The notes: a model not told the origin generated them from the letters alone. Counted from the stretch's first letter, positions 29,462 through 40,458 are shown. The stretch: DNA of 64,000 nt from Vibrio xiamenensis (GCF_900100015.1 NZ_FNDD01000001.1:186001-250000), one strand, 5' to 3'. A program made the numbers and translations.

Positions 29462-30562
29462 GTGTTCAAAAAATGCATTCCTTTCGCAACCTTAGCGTTA
29501 TTATTTGGTTGCGCGCAGCCAACCGAACGTGCCCAACAATACCGAGATGGCGACTTCCAACAAATTTTGAATCCGGTGACGTCGATTGAATCGAACCAAC
29601 CCCGCGATTACAGCACTTTTTACAATCAAGCCGAGCAAGTGATTGAAAACTCGCCTTCAATGGCGAGCATGTATCAACCTCTGTATCAAAAACTTAATGA
29701 TTGGATTTTAGAAAGTGGCGATCCGCAAGAGCTAGAAAAATACGGCGTGCAAGCGGCGCAACTTGGTGGTGGTGACAGCAAAGGCAATGTGTTGTTTACC
29801 GGCTACTTTTCCCCTGTGATGGAGTTACGTCATACTGCTGATAGCCAGTTTAAGTACCCAGTGTATGCTAAACCGCAATGCGACCAAGATTGCCCGACAC
29901 GCCAAGAAATCTATGACGGTGCTTTAACCGGCCAAGGACTAGAACTTGGCTATGCCGCTAACATGATTGACCCTTTTATTATGGAAGTGCAGGGCAGCGG
30001 TTTCGTCCATTATGAAGATGACACTCTGGAGTATTTCGCCTATTCGGGCAAAAACAACAAAGCGTATATCAGTATCGGTAAGGTGCTGATTGATCGCGGC
30101 GAAGTCGCGCGTGAAGATATGTCGCTTAAAGCGATCAAAGAGTGGGTTCTGGCTCATGATGAGCAAACGGTAAAAGAACTGCTTGAGCAAAACCCATCGT
30201 TTGTGTTCTTTGAGCCGCGCGCAGCCGCGCCGGTGACTGGCACGGCGGGTATTCCACTTTTGCCAATGGCATCGGTGGCGGGCGATAGAAGCGTATTTCC
30301 AATGGGAACCCCGATTCTTGCCGAAGTACCGCTACTGAACGCCGATGGCACTTGGAGCGGCGCGCACCAACTGCGTTTGCTTATCGTGCTCGATACTGGC
30401 GGTGCGGTGAAACAAAATCACCTCGATCTTTACCATGGTATGGGGCCGCGTGCTGGTACTGATGCAGGCCACTATAAGCATTTTGGCCGAGTGTGGAAGT
30501 TGGGCCTAGAAAATTCACCAACCCAAGCGCCTTGGGCAATGCCGCCAGAAAAGAAACAGTAG
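29462..30562 (+). CDS. mltA: membrane-bound lytic murein transglycosylase A
   Basis: 366 residues from GTG 29462, which has AGGA 8 bp upstream and gives a clean lipoprotein signal, FKKCIPFATLALLFGC, with the lipid-bearing Cys about residue 17. Longer frame starts (TTG 29411, ATG 29453) are less well placed. MltA blocks: NVLFTGYFSPVMELRHT, YDGALTGQGLELGYAANMIDPFIMEVQGSG, AYISIGKVLIDRGEV, QNPSFVFFEPR, LLIVLDTGGAVKQNHLDLYHGMG; the last contains the catalytic Asp. It is an outer-membrane enzyme that cleaves peptidoglycan to 1,6-anhydromuropeptides. Confidence 0.95.
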   Translation: MFKKCIPFATLALLFGCAQPTERAQQYRDGDFQQILNPVTSIESNQPRDYSTFYNQAEQVIENSPSMASMYQPLYQKLNDWILESGDPQELEKYGVQAAQLGGGDSKGNVLFTGYFSPVMELRHTADSQFKYPVYAKPQCDQDCPTRQEIYDGALTGQGLELGYAANMIDPFIMEVQGSGFVHYEDDTLEYFAYSGKNNKAYISIGKVLIDRGEVAREDMSLKAIKEWVLAHDEQTVKELLEQNPSFVFFEPRAAAPVTGTAGIPLLPMASVAGDRSVFPMGTPILAEVPLLNADGTWSGAHQLRLLIVLDTGGAVKQNHLDLYHGMGPRAGTDAGHYKHFGRVWKLGLENSPTQAPWAMPPEKKQ

Positions 30563-30644
30563 CCTGGCTTGGCAAAACCTAGACATTTTCCCCAAGAGTG
30601 CGTATAAATCGCACTCTTTGTTTTTGTACCGATTGGACATCATT

Positions 30645-31457
30645 ATGCGTGAACTTGAGACTCCAGCTTCTGACAGCTATAACCAGCGTTTTGGCGGCAC
30701 TCGCCGTTTGTATGGTGATCAGCAGGTCGAGATTCTTCGCGCAGCTCATGTATGTGTGATCGGTATTGGTGGTGTTGGCTCTTGGGCGGTGGAAGCTCTG
30801 GCGCGCAGCGGTATCGGTGAACTGACCTTGATCGATATGGACGACGTGTGCGTCACCAATATCAATCGTCAGATCCATGCGATGAGCGGCAGTGTTGGCC
30901 AGAGTAAAATTGAAGTCATGGCGGAGCGCATCCGTCTGATTAACCCAGAGTGTAAAGTCAATTTGATTGACGACTTCATTACCCCTGACAATCAGCACGA
31001 ATATTTGTCGAAACAGTATGATTATGTGCTGGATGCGATTGACAGCGTGCGCGCGAAAGCTTCGTTGTTGGCCTACTGTCGCAGTAACAAAATCAAAGTT
31101 ATTACTACTGGTGGGGCAGGTGGTCAAACCGACCCGACGCAAATTAAAATCGCCGATCTGACCAAAACTATCCAAGACCCGCTGGCCAAGAAAATCAAAG
31201 ACACTTTGCGTCGTCACCATAATTTTCCAACCAATCCGCAGCGTAAGTTTGGCATTGACTGCGTGTTTTCGACCGAGCAGCTTAAATATCCGCAAGCGGA
31301 TGGTAGTGTGTGCGGCGTAAAAGCCACCGCTGAAGGACCAAAACGCATGGATTGTGCCAGCGGTTTTGGCGCCGCTACTGTCGTGACCGCGACATTTGGT
31401 TTTGTCGCCGTTTCCCGTATCATTGAAAAATTGATTCAAAAACACACCAAAGCTTAA
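30645..31457 (+). CDS. tcdA: tRNA threonylcarbamoyladenosine dehydratase TcdA (CsdL)
   Basis: 270 residues from ATG 30645 (nine more in-frame codons upstream begin with TTG and lack homology). E1-like/ThiF fold: nucleotide loop CVIGIGGVGSWAVEALARSGIG, DMDDVCVTNINRQIHA, YVLDAIDSVRAKASL, TTGGAGGQTDPTQI and KATAEGPKRMDCASGFGA, all as in E. coli TcdA. It converts t6A37 of ANN-decoding tRNAs to the cyclic form ct6A. csdE follows 3 bp after the stop, consistent with the CsdA-CsdE-TcdA sulfur relay link. Confidence 0.96.
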   Translation: MRELETPASDSYNQRFGGTRRLYGDQQVEILRAAHVCVIGIGGVGSWAVEALARSGIGELTLIDMDDVCVTNINRQIHAMSGSVGQSKIEVMAERIRLINPECKVNLIDDFITPDNQHEYLSKQYDYVLDAIDSVRAKASLLAYCRSNKIKVITTGGAGGQTDPTQIKIADLTKTIQDPLAKKIKDTLRRHHNFPTNPQRKFGIDCVFSTEQLKYPQADGSVCGVKATAEGPKRMDCASGFGAATVVTATFGFVAVSRIIEKLIQKHTKA

Positions 31458-31460
31458 TTT

Positions 31461-31889
31461 ATGAGTTCATTGCCAAGTTCTCCGTTTGGTCAGCAGATTG
31501 GTGCTGACGATGTGATTGCCACCATGCAGCCATTGGCTGGTTGGGAAGCGCGTTATCGCCAAGTCATCATGTGGGGTAAGCAATTGCCGAACATGCCAAA
31601 CGAGTTAAAAAGCGATCAAGTCTCGGTTGCGGGTTGTGAAAGCAGTGTTTGGTTAGTGAGTGAATGTGTCGATGGGCAGTGGTTCTTTTGCGCAGATTCT
31701 GATGCGCGTATCGTACGCGGGCTGATTGCATTGGTGATGGCCGCGTTCAATGGAAAAACCGCCGAGCAAATTCAGCACTTTGATATCGACACTTACTTTG
31801 ATCAACTGGGGTTAATTACGCATTTAAGCCCATCGCGCGGTAATGGCTTAAAAGCCATTGTCGAGCAAATCAAACAGCAAACCGCCTAG
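31461..31889 (+). CDS. csdE: cysteine desulfurase sulfur acceptor CsdE (SufE family)
   Basis: 142 residues. The SufE fold carries the acceptor cysteine C59 in VAGCESSVWLVSE, with DSDARIVRGLIALVMAAFNGKT and LTHLSPSRGNGL as family blocks. It accepts persulfide sulfur from a CsdA-type cysteine desulfurase; csdA itself is not in the window. Being adjacent to tcdA rather than to suf genes favours CsdE over SufE. Confidence 0.92.
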   Translation: MSSLPSSPFGQQIGADDVIATMQPLAGWEARYRQVIMWGKQLPNMPNELKSDQVSVAGCESSVWLVSECVDGQWFFCADSDARIVRGLIALVMAAFNGKTAEQIQHFDIDTYFDQLGLITHLSPSRGNGLKAIVEQIKQQTA

Positions 31890-31894
31890 ACTTG

Positions 31895-31918
31895 AAGCGC
31901 GCTTATTATTGCGCTTTA
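31895..31918 (+). terminator. possible terminator after csdE
   Basis: AAGCGC (31895-31900) and GCGCTT (31911-31916) could pair around a 10-base loop. The stem is short and the T tract weak. Confidence 0.4.
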
Positions 31919-31991
31919 CAGAGAATTTTTACTGTATAAACTTTAATCACTGCGTTTTTAATGCCTTAGTAATTACAGGGTGTTACACCTC

Positions 31992-32020
31992 TTGTTGTCA
32001 CTGAGTAAAGGCTGTACAAT
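31992..32020 (+). promoter_or_regulatory. sigma-70 promoter candidate for rlmN
   Basis: TTGTTG (31992-31997), 17-bp spacer, TACAAT (32015-32020), about 40 bp before the rlmN ATG. Confidence 0.6.
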
Positions 32021-32059
32021 TCGCGCCCTTAATTATTGTTCCGTCATTTGTGAGGTTTC

Positions 32060-33187
32060 ATGACCACTGAGAAAATCAATCTACTCGATTTTGATCGCAA
32101 GGGGTTGCGTGAGTTTTTCGCTGAAGAGCTGGGTGAAAAAGCGTTTCGTGCCGATCAAGTCATGAAGTGGATCTACCATTTCGGTGTTGATGATTTCGAG
32201 AAAATGACCAACATCAATAAGAAGTTGCAAGCTAAGCTGATCGAACGCTGTGAAGTGAAAGCGCCGTTTGTCTCTGAAGCGCAGCATTCGTCTGATGGCA
32301 CCATCAAATGGGCGATGCGTGTTGGCGATCAAGACGTGGAAACCGTCTACATTCCTGAAGATGACCGCGCGACCTTGTGTATTTCATCGCAAGTCGGCTG
32401 TGCGCTGGAATGTAAGTTCTGCTCAACCGCTCAGCAAGGCTTTAACCGTAACTTAAAAGTTTCAGAGATCATCGGCCAGTTGTGGCGCGCTGCTCGCGAA
32501 ATCGGGCTTGAGAAAGAGACCGGTCGCCGTCCAATTACTAATGTCGTAATGATGGGTATGGGCGAGCCGCTGTTGAACATGAAAAACTTGCTCCCAGCAC
32601 TGGAATTAATGCTTGATGACAACGCGTTTGGTTTATCAAAACGCCGCGTGACGGTTTCTACCTCAGGCGTGGTTTCTGGTCTTGACCAAATGACTGGCAA
32701 GATTGATGTCGCATTGGCGATTTCTTTACACGCGCCAAACGACAAGTTGCGTAGCGAAATCATGCCGATTAATGACCGTTGGGATATCGAAGACTTTCTT
32801 GCTTCAGTGCGTCGTTATATCGCCTCCTCCAATGCCAACCGCGGCAAAGTTACTGTCGAATATGTGCTGCTTGATCATGTTAACGATGACATGGACCACG
32901 CACGCGAATTGGCTCAGTTGATGAAAGACACGCCGTGTAAAATCAACTTGATTCCATTTAACCCATATCCAGGTTCGCCATATAAAAAGCCGAGCAATTC
33001 TCGCATCGACCGTTTCCAAAAGACGCTCATGCAACTGGGTCATACCGTCACGGTACGTAAGACCCGTGGGGATGATATTGATGCGGCTTGTGGTCAACTT
33101 GTGGGTGATGTTATCGACCGTACCAAACGTACAAAAATGCTCGCTGCTGCCAAAGGGGAAGCTATCCCGGTCAAAGCGATGCAGTAA
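32060..33187 (+). CDS. rlmN: dual-specificity 23S rRNA/tRNA adenine C2-methyltransferase RlmN
   Basis: 375 residues. The radical-SAM cluster motif CxxxCxxC is C114, C118, C121 ([14 protein letters not shown]). [12 protein letters not shown] is the SAM GGE-type motif, and the second methyl-carrying Cys lies in [11 protein letters not shown] near the C-terminus. It methylates C2 of A2503 in 23S rRNA and A37 of some tRNAs. Own promoter and terminator, so apparently a single unit upstream of the rodZ-ispG group. Confidence 0.97.
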   Translation: MTTEKINLLDFDRKGLREFFAEELGEKAFRADQVMKWIYHFGVDDFEKMTNINKKLQAKLIERCEVKAPFVSEAQHSSDGTIKWAMRVGDQDVETVYIPEDDRATLCISSQVGCALECKFCSTAQQGFNRNLKVSEIIGQLWRAAREIGLEKETGRRPITNVVMMGMGEPLLNMKNLLPALELMLDDNAFGLSKRRVTVSTSGVVSGLDQMTGKIDVALAISLHAPNDKLRSEIMPINDRWDIEDFLASVRRYIASSNANRGKVTVEYVLLDHVNDDMDHARELAQLMKDTPCKINLIPFNPYPGSPYKKPSNSRIDRFQKTLMQLGHTVTVRKTRGDDIDAACGQLVGDVIDRTKRTKMLAAAKGEAIPVKAMQ

Positions 33188-33202
33188 GACCTGATTCATA
33201 AG

Positions 33203-33228
33203 GCCGAAGTAATAACTTCGGCTTTTTT
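33203..33228 (+). terminator. Rho-independent terminator after rlmN
   Basis: GCCGAAGT (33203-33210), loop AATA, ACTTCGGC (33215-33222), then six T. Confidence 0.93.
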
Positions 33229-33508
33229 ATTTGCAAGACGACAGGTTGAGGTCACTCGTTTGTTAATTTTGGGAAAAAGCTTGACCCGTCTGCGATTTCT
33301 AAAGCTTCGTCGTGTTGTGTATTGACTAATATCTATTAGAATGTTGAATTAACTAATTGATTTATCCTATTTGAGACGATTTCATCAAAATAGGCAGATC
33401 TTTATGATTCAATTTCCAAACATTACGCCTGAATGAGTGTCACTACTAAATGAACAAAAACAAAAGTGGCATTAGGTTTGGCTACAAATTAAAGAGATAT
33501 CACTCCTT
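33229..33508. other. 280-bp promoter region before rodZ, no gene seen
   Basis: AT-rich leader of the rodZ-ispG-hisS group. Contains several AT-rich -10-like words but none clearly paired with a -35. A ten-codon ORF at 33404-33436 has no ribosome site and is not called. Confidence 0.6.
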
Positions 33509-34435
33509 ATGAGTATTGAAAACGAACTAGAACAGAACGAAACCTCTCCATTACTGCAGCCAGGTACACTTTTAAAACAAAAACGTGAACAATTAGGACT
33601 TAGCCAAAAACAAATTGCAGACAGACTTCGCCTGCGTTTAGCCATCATTCAAAATATTGAAGACAATAATTTTGAAGATGGTCAAGTTGCAACTTTTACT
33701 CGTGGTTATTTACGCTCGTATGCGAAAGCGGTCGGTTTAAATGAAACTGAGGTGTTGGGGGCATTGGATGTGAGCGGTGGTGTTAAGCCGCAAGATCATG
33801 AAATGCAGAGCTTTTCTCGCAAAACGAATAAAGAAAAGCACGACAGTCGCATCATGCTACTCACTTGGGGGATTTTTGCCATTATTATTGGTATCTCCTC
33901 GGTATGGTGGTGGCAAAACCAAAAGAATGACGATTTAGCGGCTGAGAAACTCAATAGCGCAGCGCAAACTCAAACGCCAGCAAGCGCTGCAGGCGAAGAG
34001 TCACCAACCACGACCGATTTCACCTCTCTTGAAGCATTGGAAGATGCCGAAGATCAACAGATCGAAACGCAAGCCTCTGCAGCAGAAGATTCAACCGAAG
34101 AACCAGCAGCAGATGCTGAACAGCCAGCAGACGAAGTCGCAGAAATTCAAGAGCCTACAGAGCCTGAAGCGGCTGAACCAGCAACCCCTGCGGTGGCAGA
34201 AAATCACCTCGTGATGTCGTTTGACGCCGATTGCTGGATTCAAGTCAAAGACGCTTCAGGTAAAACTTTAGCGACAGGCGTAAAAAAAGCCGGTCAAAGT
34301 GTAGAATTGCTAGGCACTAAGCCGTATCGTGTCGTTTTAGGCGCTCCAGAAAACGTCTCCATGACATTAGCAAGTGAACCTGTTGACCTTTCTGGGTATA
34401 CTTCCGGCAAAGTAGCTAGATTCACCTTACCTTAG
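33509..34435 (+). CDS. rodZ: cell-shape cytoskeletal protein RodZ
   Basis: 308 residues. N-terminal Cro/C1-type HTH (about 17-85: [33 protein letters not shown] ... [15 protein letters not shown]), a membrane helix at about 111-131 ending SVWWW, a low-complexity linker rich in Ala, Glu, Pro and Thr (about 145-228), and a C-terminal periplasmic beta domain (about 230-305: [22 protein letters not shown]). RodZ links MreB to the elongation machinery. It starts a run with ispG (9 bp away) and hisS. Confidence 0.95.
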   Translation: MSIENELEQNETSPLLQPGTLLKQKREQLGLSQKQIADRLRLRLAIIQNIEDNNFEDGQVATFTRGYLRSYAKAVGLNETEVLGALDVSGGVKPQDHEMQSFSRKTNKEKHDSRIMLLTWGIFAIIIGISSVWWWQNQKNDDLAAEKLNSAAQTQTPASAAGEESPTTTDFTSLEALEDAEDQQIETQASAAEDSTEEPAADAEQPADEVAEIQEPTEPEAAEPATPAVAENHLVMSFDADCWIQVKDASGKTLATGVKKAGQSVELLGTKPYRVVLGAPENVSMTLASEPVDLSGYTSGKVARFTLP

Positions 34436-34443
34436 AAAAGACT

Positions 34444-35562
34444 ATGCAACACGAATCCCCGATTAAACGTCGTCCATCTAAACGTATTTATGTGGGCGAC
34501 GTTCCTATTGGTGATGGCGCACCGATTGCGGTGCAGTCCATGACCAATACGCGTACAACCGATGTTGAAGCGACGGTTGCGCAAATTCGATCTCTTGAAA
34601 ACGTGGGCGCTGATATCGTCCGCGTTTCCGTTCCTACCATGGAAGCGGCAGAAGCGTTCAAACTTATCAAACAGCAAGTCAAAGTACCGCTGGTTGCAGA
34701 TATTCACTTTGACTACCGTATCGCACTGAAAGTGGCGGAGTACGGTGTTGACTGTCTACGCATCAACCCTGGCAATATCGGTAAAGAAGACCGAATTCGC
34801 GCGGTGGTCGATTGCGCACGTGATAAAAATATTCCTATTCGTATTGGCGTAAACGGCGGTTCATTGGAAAAAGACATCCAGATGAAATACGGCGAACCGA
34901 CGCCAGAAGCTCTCGTTGAATCGGCAATGCGTCACGTGGATATTCTTGATCGCCTGAACTTTGATCAGTTTAAAGTCAGCGTTAAAGCATCAGATGTCTT
35001 CCTTGCGGTTGACTCTTACCGCTTGCTCGCCAAACAGATTGATCAGCCTCTCCACCTTGGGATCACCGAAGCGGGTGGTGCTCGAGCTGGTGCGGTCAAG
35101 TCATCCGTTGGTTTAGGCATGTTGCTGGCAGAGGGAATTGGCGATACGCTACGCATCTCTTTGGCGGCCAACCCTGTTGAAGAGATCAAAGTCGGTTTTG
35201 ATATCTTGAAATCACTGCGTATTCGCTCACGAGGCATTAACTTTATCGCGTGCCCAAGCTGTTCACGCCAAGAATTTGATGTGATTGGTACCGTAAATGC
35301 ACTCGAGCAGCGGCTTGAAGATATTTTGACGCCGATGGATGTGTCGATCATTGGCTGCGTAGTTAATGGCCCTGGTGAAGCGGAAGTGTCGCATCTTGGC
35401 CTGGCTGGTAGCGCTAAGAAAAGTGCTTTTTACGAAGATGGCAAACGCCAAAAAGAGCGTTTCGATAACAATGATTTGATCGACCAACTCGAAGCAAAAA
35501 TTCGAGCCAAAGCAGCGATGATGGACGACAATAACCGTATCAACATCGATGTTAAAGACTAA
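34444..35562 (+). CDS. ispG: 4-hydroxy-3-methylbut-2-enyl diphosphate synthase IspG (GcpE)
   Basis: 372 residues, same as E. coli. The TIM-barrel part contains [25 protein letters not shown] and [10 protein letters not shown]. The C-terminal iron-sulfur domain has Cys residues in [14 protein letters not shown] and [14 protein letters not shown]. It catalyses the penultimate MEP-pathway step, MEcPP to HMBPP. It lies between rodZ and hisS as in other gammaproteobacteria. Confidence 0.97.
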   Translation: MQHESPIKRRPSKRIYVGDVPIGDGAPIAVQSMTNTRTTDVEATVAQIRSLENVGADIVRVSVPTMEAAEAFKLIKQQVKVPLVADIHFDYRIALKVAEYGVDCLRINPGNIGKEDRIRAVVDCARDKNIPIRIGVNGGSLEKDIQMKYGEPTPEALVESAMRHVDILDRLNFDQFKVSVKASDVFLAVDSYRLLAKQIDQPLHLGITEAGGARAGAVKSSVGLGMLLAEGIGDTLRISLAANPVEEIKVGFDILKSLRIRSRGINFIACPSCSRQEFDVIGTVNALEQRLEDILTPMDVSIIGCVVNGPGEAEVSHLGLAGSAKKSAFYEDGKRQKERFDNNDLIDQLEAKIRAKAAMMDDNNRINIDVKD

Positions 35563-35592
35563 TTCATCTCAACCAGAATTTCGGTAAGTATT

Positions 35593-36861
35593 GTGGCAAA
35601 AACTATTCAAGCAATTCGAGGCATGAACGACTGCCTCCCAACTCAATCTCCGCTTTGGCAGAAGCTAGAGAACACAGCTAAAAATGTAATCAGCGCATAC
35701 GGTTACAATGAAGTGCGTATGCCAATCGTTGAGATGACTCATCTATTTAGCCGTGCGATTGGTGAAGTGACCGATGTGGTTGAGAAAGAGATGTATACTT
35801 TTGAAGACCGCAACGGCGACAGCCTAACATTGCGCCCTGAAGGCACCGCAGGCTGCGTGCGTTCAGGAATTGAAAACGGTCTGTTGTACAACCAAGAACA
35901 GCGCCTGTGGTACATGGGTCCAATGTTCCGTCATGAGCGTCCACAAAAAGGTCGTTATCGTCAGTTCCATCAGTGTGGTGTTGAGGTGTTTGGCCTTGAC
36001 GGTCCGGATGTTGACGCTGAACTTATCATGATGACCGCTCGTCTATGGCGTGAACTGGGTATTGATAAACACGTTCGTTTAGAACTCAATTCGATCGGTT
36101 CGCTTGAAGCGCGTCAAAATTATCGTACCGCTTTAATTGCGTTCCTTGAGCAACATATGGATGTTCTTGACGAAGACAGCAAACGCCGTATGCACACCAA
36201 CCCGTTGCGTGTTTTGGATAGCAAAAACCCAGATGTTCAAGCGATTCTGGGTGATGCGCCGCGTCTATCTGATTACTTAGACGATGAATCTAAACAACAT
36301 TTTACCGGTTTGTGTGAACTTCTTAGCGCTGCAGGTATCGAATACACAGTAAATGAACGCTTGGTACGTGGACTCGATTACTATAACCGCACTGTTTTTG
36401 AATGGATTACTGAAAGCCTAGGTGCGCAAGGTACCGTGTGTGGTGGTGGCCGTTACGATGGGCTGGTTGAACAGCTTGGCGGTAAGGCAACACCAGCGGT
36501 CGGTTTTGCAATGGGATTAGAGCGTTTGGTTCTCATGCTTGAAACTTTAGAGCTAAACGAGGTTCGTCGTAGCGTTGATGTCTACGTTGTGACAGCCGGA
36601 GAAGGTACAATGATGGCTGGTATGAAACTGGCCGAACAGTTGCGCGAACAAGTTCCTGGTCTTCGAGTGATGAATCACTTCGGCGGCGGTAACTTTAAAA
36701 AACAATTCAAGCGCGCCGACAAAGTCGGAGCGGCTGTGGCTCTTGTTTTGGGTGAAAATGAAGTTGCTGAAAGCACTGTCGTGGTTAAAGACCTCGCTGG
36801 TGGTGAGCAAACGACATACCCACAAAGTGAAGTAGCAGCGAAACTCGCAGAACTGATTTAA
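35593..36861 (+). CDS. hisS: histidyl-tRNA synthetase
   Basis: 422 residues from a GTG with a GGTAAG site. Class II signatures: motif 1 region ([21 protein letters not shown]), motif 2 [21 protein letters not shown], the HisRS-specific [15 protein letters not shown] and AGGG-type glycine block ([15 protein letters not shown]), motif 3 [13 protein letters not shown], and a C-terminal anticodon-binding domain (about 325-420). It charges tRNA-His. Confidence 0.97.
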   Translation: MAKTIQAIRGMNDCLPTQSPLWQKLENTAKNVISAYGYNEVRMPIVEMTHLFSRAIGEVTDVVEKEMYTFEDRNGDSLTLRPEGTAGCVRSGIENGLLYNQEQRLWYMGPMFRHERPQKGRYRQFHQCGVEVFGLDGPDVDAELIMMTARLWRELGIDKHVRLELNSIGSLEARQNYRTALIAFLEQHMDVLDEDSKRRMHTNPLRVLDSKNPDVQAILGDAPRLSDYLDDESKQHFTGLCELLSAAGIEYTVNERLVRGLDYYNRTVFEWITESLGAQGTVCGGGRYDGLVEQLGGKATPAVGFAMGLERLVLMLETLELNEVRRSVDVYVVTAGEGTMMAGMKLAEQLREQVPGLRVMNHFGGGNFKKQFKRADKVGAAVALVLGENEVAESTVVVKDLAGGEQTTYPQSEVAAKLAELI

Positions 36862-36879
36862 GTTCAAAAACCAAATATT

Positions 36880-36910
36880 AAATGGTGATGTTGACGTCAC
36901 CATTTTTTTA
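36880..36910 (+). terminator. terminator-like hairpin between hisS and yfgM
   Basis: AAATGGTGA (36880-36888) and TCACCATTT (36897-36905) with an 8-base loop, then T. It may attenuate read-through into yfgM-bamB, whose start is only 20 bp further. Confidence 0.75.
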
Positions 36911-36929
36911 GAATTTAAGAGGACAGGAA

Positions 36930-37544
36930 GTGGAACTCTACGATACCGAAGAACAGCAAGTCGAACAGATTAAAGAATGGTTTAAAGAGAACGGTAAACC
37001 CGTTGTTGCAGGCTTAGTAATTTGTTTGGGCGGCATTTTTGGCTGGCGTTTCTACCAAGATTCTGTAATTGAAGCACAAGAAGCTGCGTCAAAAGCTTAT
37101 ACAGCGACTATGACGTCTCTTCAAAATCAAGGCGCAGATGCGCAATCGGCTGTACAAAGCTTTATTGATGCGAACAAAGATACCGAATACTCGGTATTGG
37201 CTGCATTACAACTAGCAAAAGTTCAAGTCGAAGCGGGTCAACTTGACCAAGCCATCGAGCAACTTTCAGGGGCTAAAGGCGCAACCAAAGATGATGCGTT
37301 GTCGACCGTGATTAATTATCGTCTCGCTCGTTTGCACGCTGAAAAGCAAGATTATCAAGTTGCCCTTGATACGCTTAAATCCATTACAGATGAATCATGG
37401 CAAGGCCGTGTAGCAGAACTTCGTGGTGACATCTTACTTCGCCAAGGCGACAAAGATGCGGCATATATCGCCTACACTGAAGCTCAGCAAGATAAAGACG
37501 CGAGCCAAGCTCTTCAAATGAAACTGGATGATTTAGCCAAATAA
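36930..37544 (+). CDS. yfgM: YfgM, SecYEG-associated periplasmic chaperone partner
   Basis: 204 residues from GTG with AGGACAGG ribosome site. Cytoplasmic N-terminus, a single helix (about 23-40, VVAGLVICLGGIFGW), then a TPR-type periplasmic domain (helical, AALQLAKVQVEAGQLDQAIEQL, LRGDILLRQGDKDAAYIAY). E. coli YfgM (206 aa) associates with SecYEG and PpiD. bamB starts 14 bp later, as in E. coli. Confidence 0.94.
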   Translation: MELYDTEEQQVEQIKEWFKENGKPVVAGLVICLGGIFGWRFYQDSVIEAQEAASKAYTATMTSLQNQGADAQSAVQSFIDANKDTEYSVLAALQLAKVQVEAGQLDQAIEQLSGAKGATKDDALSTVINYRLARLHAEKQDYQVALDTLKSITDESWQGRVAELRGDILLRQGDKDAAYIAYTEAQQDKDASQALQMKLDDLAK

Positions 37545-37558
37545 AAAGGCATAATTGA

Positions 37559-38719
37559 ATGAATAAATTGCTTCGTCGGGCTCTGATTTCGGCTGTTGTT
37601 GTGGGTGCGCTTGCTGGCTGTGCTAGTGAAGAAGACACCGTTGTAATGGCCCCAGTGCCGACAGTCACCAATCAATTTACACCTGAAAAGTTATGGACAA
37701 CCTCTATCGCAGATGGTGTTGGCCGTTATTTTTCAAAGCTAAAACCTGCTTACGCTTACGATAAAGTGTTTGTTGCAAGTCGCAGCGGCCTTGTGAAAGC
37801 ATTAAATCCTGAAGATGGTAAAACCGTTTGGCAACGTGACCTTGAACAAGATGTTCCTGCACGTTTGTCTGGTGGTATCACTCCTGGCTATAACAAGATC
37901 TTTATCGGTAGCGAAAACGGTCAAGTTGTTGCGTTAGATGCAGAGTCAGGTGAAGTCTCTTGGACCACGAATGTTGAAGGTGAGGTGCTAGCTGCGCCAA
38001 CCACAGACAGCAATCTGGTTATCGTGAATACCAGTCGTGGTATGTTGGTTGCCCTTGACCAAGCAACGGGTCAGCAAAAATGGACCATCAGTACCGAAGT
38101 TCCGAATTTGACGCTACGTGGTGACAGCCAACCGGTTGCTGCTGGTGGTGGTGTGTTCTGGGGCACGGCCAATGGACGTTTAGCTGCCGCTGTTGTCGAT
38201 AAAGGTCAACTGATTTGGCAACAGCCAATCGGCTCACCAAAAGGCGCAACTGAGATTGATCGCTTGGTCGATGTGGATGCCACTCCGCTTGTTATGGGGC
38301 CAATCCTTTACATCACGGGTTATAACGGTCAATTAACGGCGATCGATTTACGTTCAGGCAAGCCTGCATGGAAACGCCAATACTCTTCAGCAAACGATCT
38401 GGCGACAGATGGCAGTCGCATCTTTGTTGTGACCCAAAACGATCATCTCGCCGCTGTAGACGCTCGTAGTGGTACTGAGATTTGGACCAACGATAAGCTG
38501 GAAAACCGCTTACTGACTGCACCAACCATCATCGATGGTTACTTGGTTGTCGGTGATAGCGAAGGTTTCTTGCACTGGTTAGAGCGCGATACTGGTGAGT
38601 TTGTCTCGCAACAATTGGTTGATGACAGCGGTTTTGCAGTCGCACCAATTGAGGTCGACGGTGGTTACGTTTTGGTAACTCGCGATGGCGAAGTAAAGAA
38701 ACTAACGATCCACAAATAA
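37559..38719 (+). CDS. bamB: outer membrane assembly lipoprotein BamB
   Basis: 386 residues. Lipobox GALAGC with acylated Cys about residue 21, then an eight-bladed PQQ-type beta propeller with recurring A.D..tG...W patterns (ALNPEDGKTVWQRDL, ALDAESGEVSWTTNV, ALDQATGQQKWTIST, AIDLRSGKPAWKRQY, AVDARSGTEIWTND). It is a periplasm-facing component of the BAM complex that inserts beta-barrel proteins. Confidence 0.96.
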   Translation: MNKLLRRALISAVVVGALAGCASEEDTVVMAPVPTVTNQFTPEKLWTTSIADGVGRYFSKLKPAYAYDKVFVASRSGLVKALNPEDGKTVWQRDLEQDVPARLSGGITPGYNKIFIGSENGQVVALDAESGEVSWTTNVEGEVLAAPTTDSNLVIVNTSRGMLVALDQATGQQKWTISTEVPNLTLRGDSQPVAAGGGVFWGTANGRLAAAVVDKGQLIWQQPIGSPKGATEIDRLVDVDATPLVMGPILYITGYNGQLTAIDLRSGKPAWKRQYSSANDLATDGSRIFVVTQNDHLAAVDARSGTEIWTNDKLENRLLTAPTIIDGYLVVGDSEGFLHWLERDTGEFVSQQLVDDSGFAVAPIEVDGGYVLVTRDGEVKKLTIHK

Positions 38720-38740
38720 TAACGTGATACAATTCTCATT

Positions 38741-38774
38741 CGGCTCCTGGTTGGTAACAGCTAGGAGCCGTTTT
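38741..38774 (+). terminator. Rho-independent terminator after bamB
   Basis: CGGCTCCT (38741-38748) and AGGAGCCG (38763-38770), followed by TTTT. Confidence 0.85.
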
Positions 38775-38872
38775 ATTGAGTCAAATTTAAGTCATGTGGT
38801 TATAGGTAAAGACAGAGCAAAGCGCTCTATGATTACCTATAACTACATAAAAGAAATATTGTAGAGGTTGCT

Positions 38873-40357
38873 ATGTTACCTGTTGTTGCCCTCGTTGGGC
38901 GTCCGAATGTGGGTAAATCGACATTATTTAACCGCCTAACTCGTACTCGTGATGCGCTTGTGGCGGATTTTCCTGGTCTAACGCGAGATCGTAAATACGG
39001 CCAAGCGAAATTGGGTGAACACGAATTTATTGTGATTGATACCGGCGGTATTGATGGCAGTGAAGAAGGTGTAGAAACCGAAATGGCGAAACAGTCACTG
39101 GCGGCGATCGAAGAAGCCGATGTAGTGCTGTTTTTGGTTGATGGCCGTGCGGGTTTGACTGTCGCTGATGAAGCGATTGCGAATCACCTGCGTAAAGTTG
39201 AAAAGCCAAGCTACTTGGTGGTCAACAAAGTTGATGGCATTGATTCTGATGCGGCAAGCGCCGAATTTTGGCAGCTTGGCATGGAAACCATGTACCAAAT
39301 CGCAGCGGCACATGGCCGTGGTGTAGGTGCATTGATTGACCGTGTGCTGAATCCATTTGCTGTGCAGTTCCTTAAAGAAACTGGCCAGTTGGAAGATCTC
39401 ACTGATATTGAAGTTGAAGAAGACGAACAGCTTGAATACAGCGAAGAAGAAGCGGAGCAAGAGTTCCAGCGTCTGCAAGATCAACCGATTAAACTGGCGA
39501 TCATCGGCCGTCCAAACGTCGGTAAATCGACGCTGACCAACCGTATTTTGGGTGAAGAGCGTGTGGTCGTCTATGACATGCCGGGCACAACGCGTGATTC
39601 GATTTACATTCCAATGGAACGTGATGGTCGTGAATACGTTTTGATTGATACAGCGGGTGTTCGTCGCCGTAAACGTATCAACGAAACTGTTGAGAAATTC
39701 TCGGTGGTGAAAACACTAAAAGCGATCGAAGACGCTAACGTGGTGATGCTGATCATTGATGCCCGTGAGAACATTTCAGACCAAGACTTAAGCTTACTTG
39801 GTTTTGCACTTAACGCTGGTCGCTCAATTGTGCTTGCGGTGAATAAGTGGGATGGTTTGGATTTCGATGTAAAAGAGCATGTGAAGAAAGAGCTCGACCG
39901 CCGCTTAGGCTTTGTTGATTTTGCTCGTATTCACTTTATCTCTGCGCTGCACGGTACCGGTGTTGGGCACTTGTTTGAATCTGTGCAAGAAGCGTATAAA
40001 TCTGCGACCACTCGCGTTGGAACTTCAGTACTGACGCGAATCATGAAAATGGCAACCGAAGATCACCAGCCGCCGATGGTACGTGGTCGCCGTGTGAAGC
40101 TTAAATATGCCCACGCGGGCGGGTATAACCCACCAATCGTTGTCATTCATGGTAACTTGGTTAACGAGCTTCCAGACTCTTACAAACGTTATTTGATGAA
40201 CTATTACCGTAAGTCATTAGATATCATGGGTACGCCAATTCGCATTCAGTTCCAAAGCAGCGAAAACCCGTTTGAGAAAAAGACCACCAAAGCGACATTG
40301 TCTCAAGACAGAAAGCGTAAGCGCTTGATGAGCATGATGAAAAACCGCAAGAAATAG
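38873..40357 (+). CDS. der: ribosome assembly GTPase Der (EngA)
   Basis: 494 residues. Two tandem GTPase domains, each with G1 GRPNVGKST, a G3 DTAG/DTGG and NKxD (VNKVDG; VNKWDG). They are separated by an acidic linker (about 175-205, [19 protein letters not shown]) and followed by a KH-like domain with [19 protein letters not shown]. It is essential for 50S ribosomal subunit maturation. Confidence 0.97.
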   Translation: MLPVVALVGRPNVGKSTLFNRLTRTRDALVADFPGLTRDRKYGQAKLGEHEFIVIDTGGIDGSEEGVETEMAKQSLAAIEEADVVLFLVDGRAGLTVADEAIANHLRKVEKPSYLVVNKVDGIDSDAASAEFWQLGMETMYQIAAAHGRGVGALIDRVLNPFAVQFLKETGQLEDLTDIEVEEDEQLEYSEEEAEQEFQRLQDQPIKLAIIGRPNVGKSTLTNRILGEERVVVYDMPGTTRDSIYIPMERDGREYVLIDTAGVRRRKRINETVEKFSVVKTLKAIEDANVVMLIIDARENISDQDLSLLGFALNAGRSIVLAVNKWDGLDFDVKEHVKKELDRRLGFVDFARIHFISALHGTGVGHLFESVQEAYKSATTRVGTSVLTRIMKMATEDHQPPMVRGRRVKLKYAHAGGYNPPIVVIHGNLVNELPDSYKRYLMNYYRKSLDIMGTPIRIQFQSSENPFEKKTTKATLSQDRKRKRLMSMMKNRKK

Positions 40358-40373
40358 TCTTAGCATTAAAAAA

Positions 40374-40405
40374 AAGCGCCTTGGTTTCTACCGGGCGCTT
40401 TTTTA
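40374..40405 (+). terminator. Rho-independent terminator after der
   Basis: AAGCGCC (40374-40380) and GGCGCTT (40394-40400), with an inner GGT/ACC pairing, followed by T. Confidence 0.9.
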
Positions 40406-40458
40406 TGTCAGCTGACTTTTGTAGCTTATAAGATGATGTTTAGAAAAAGGAATTTACG

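Noticed and set aside
33404..33436. Ten-codon ORF MIQFPNITPE resembling the start of Lgt-type proteins
   Set aside because: Too short, no ribosome site, and no further similarity on either side; chance is more likely.
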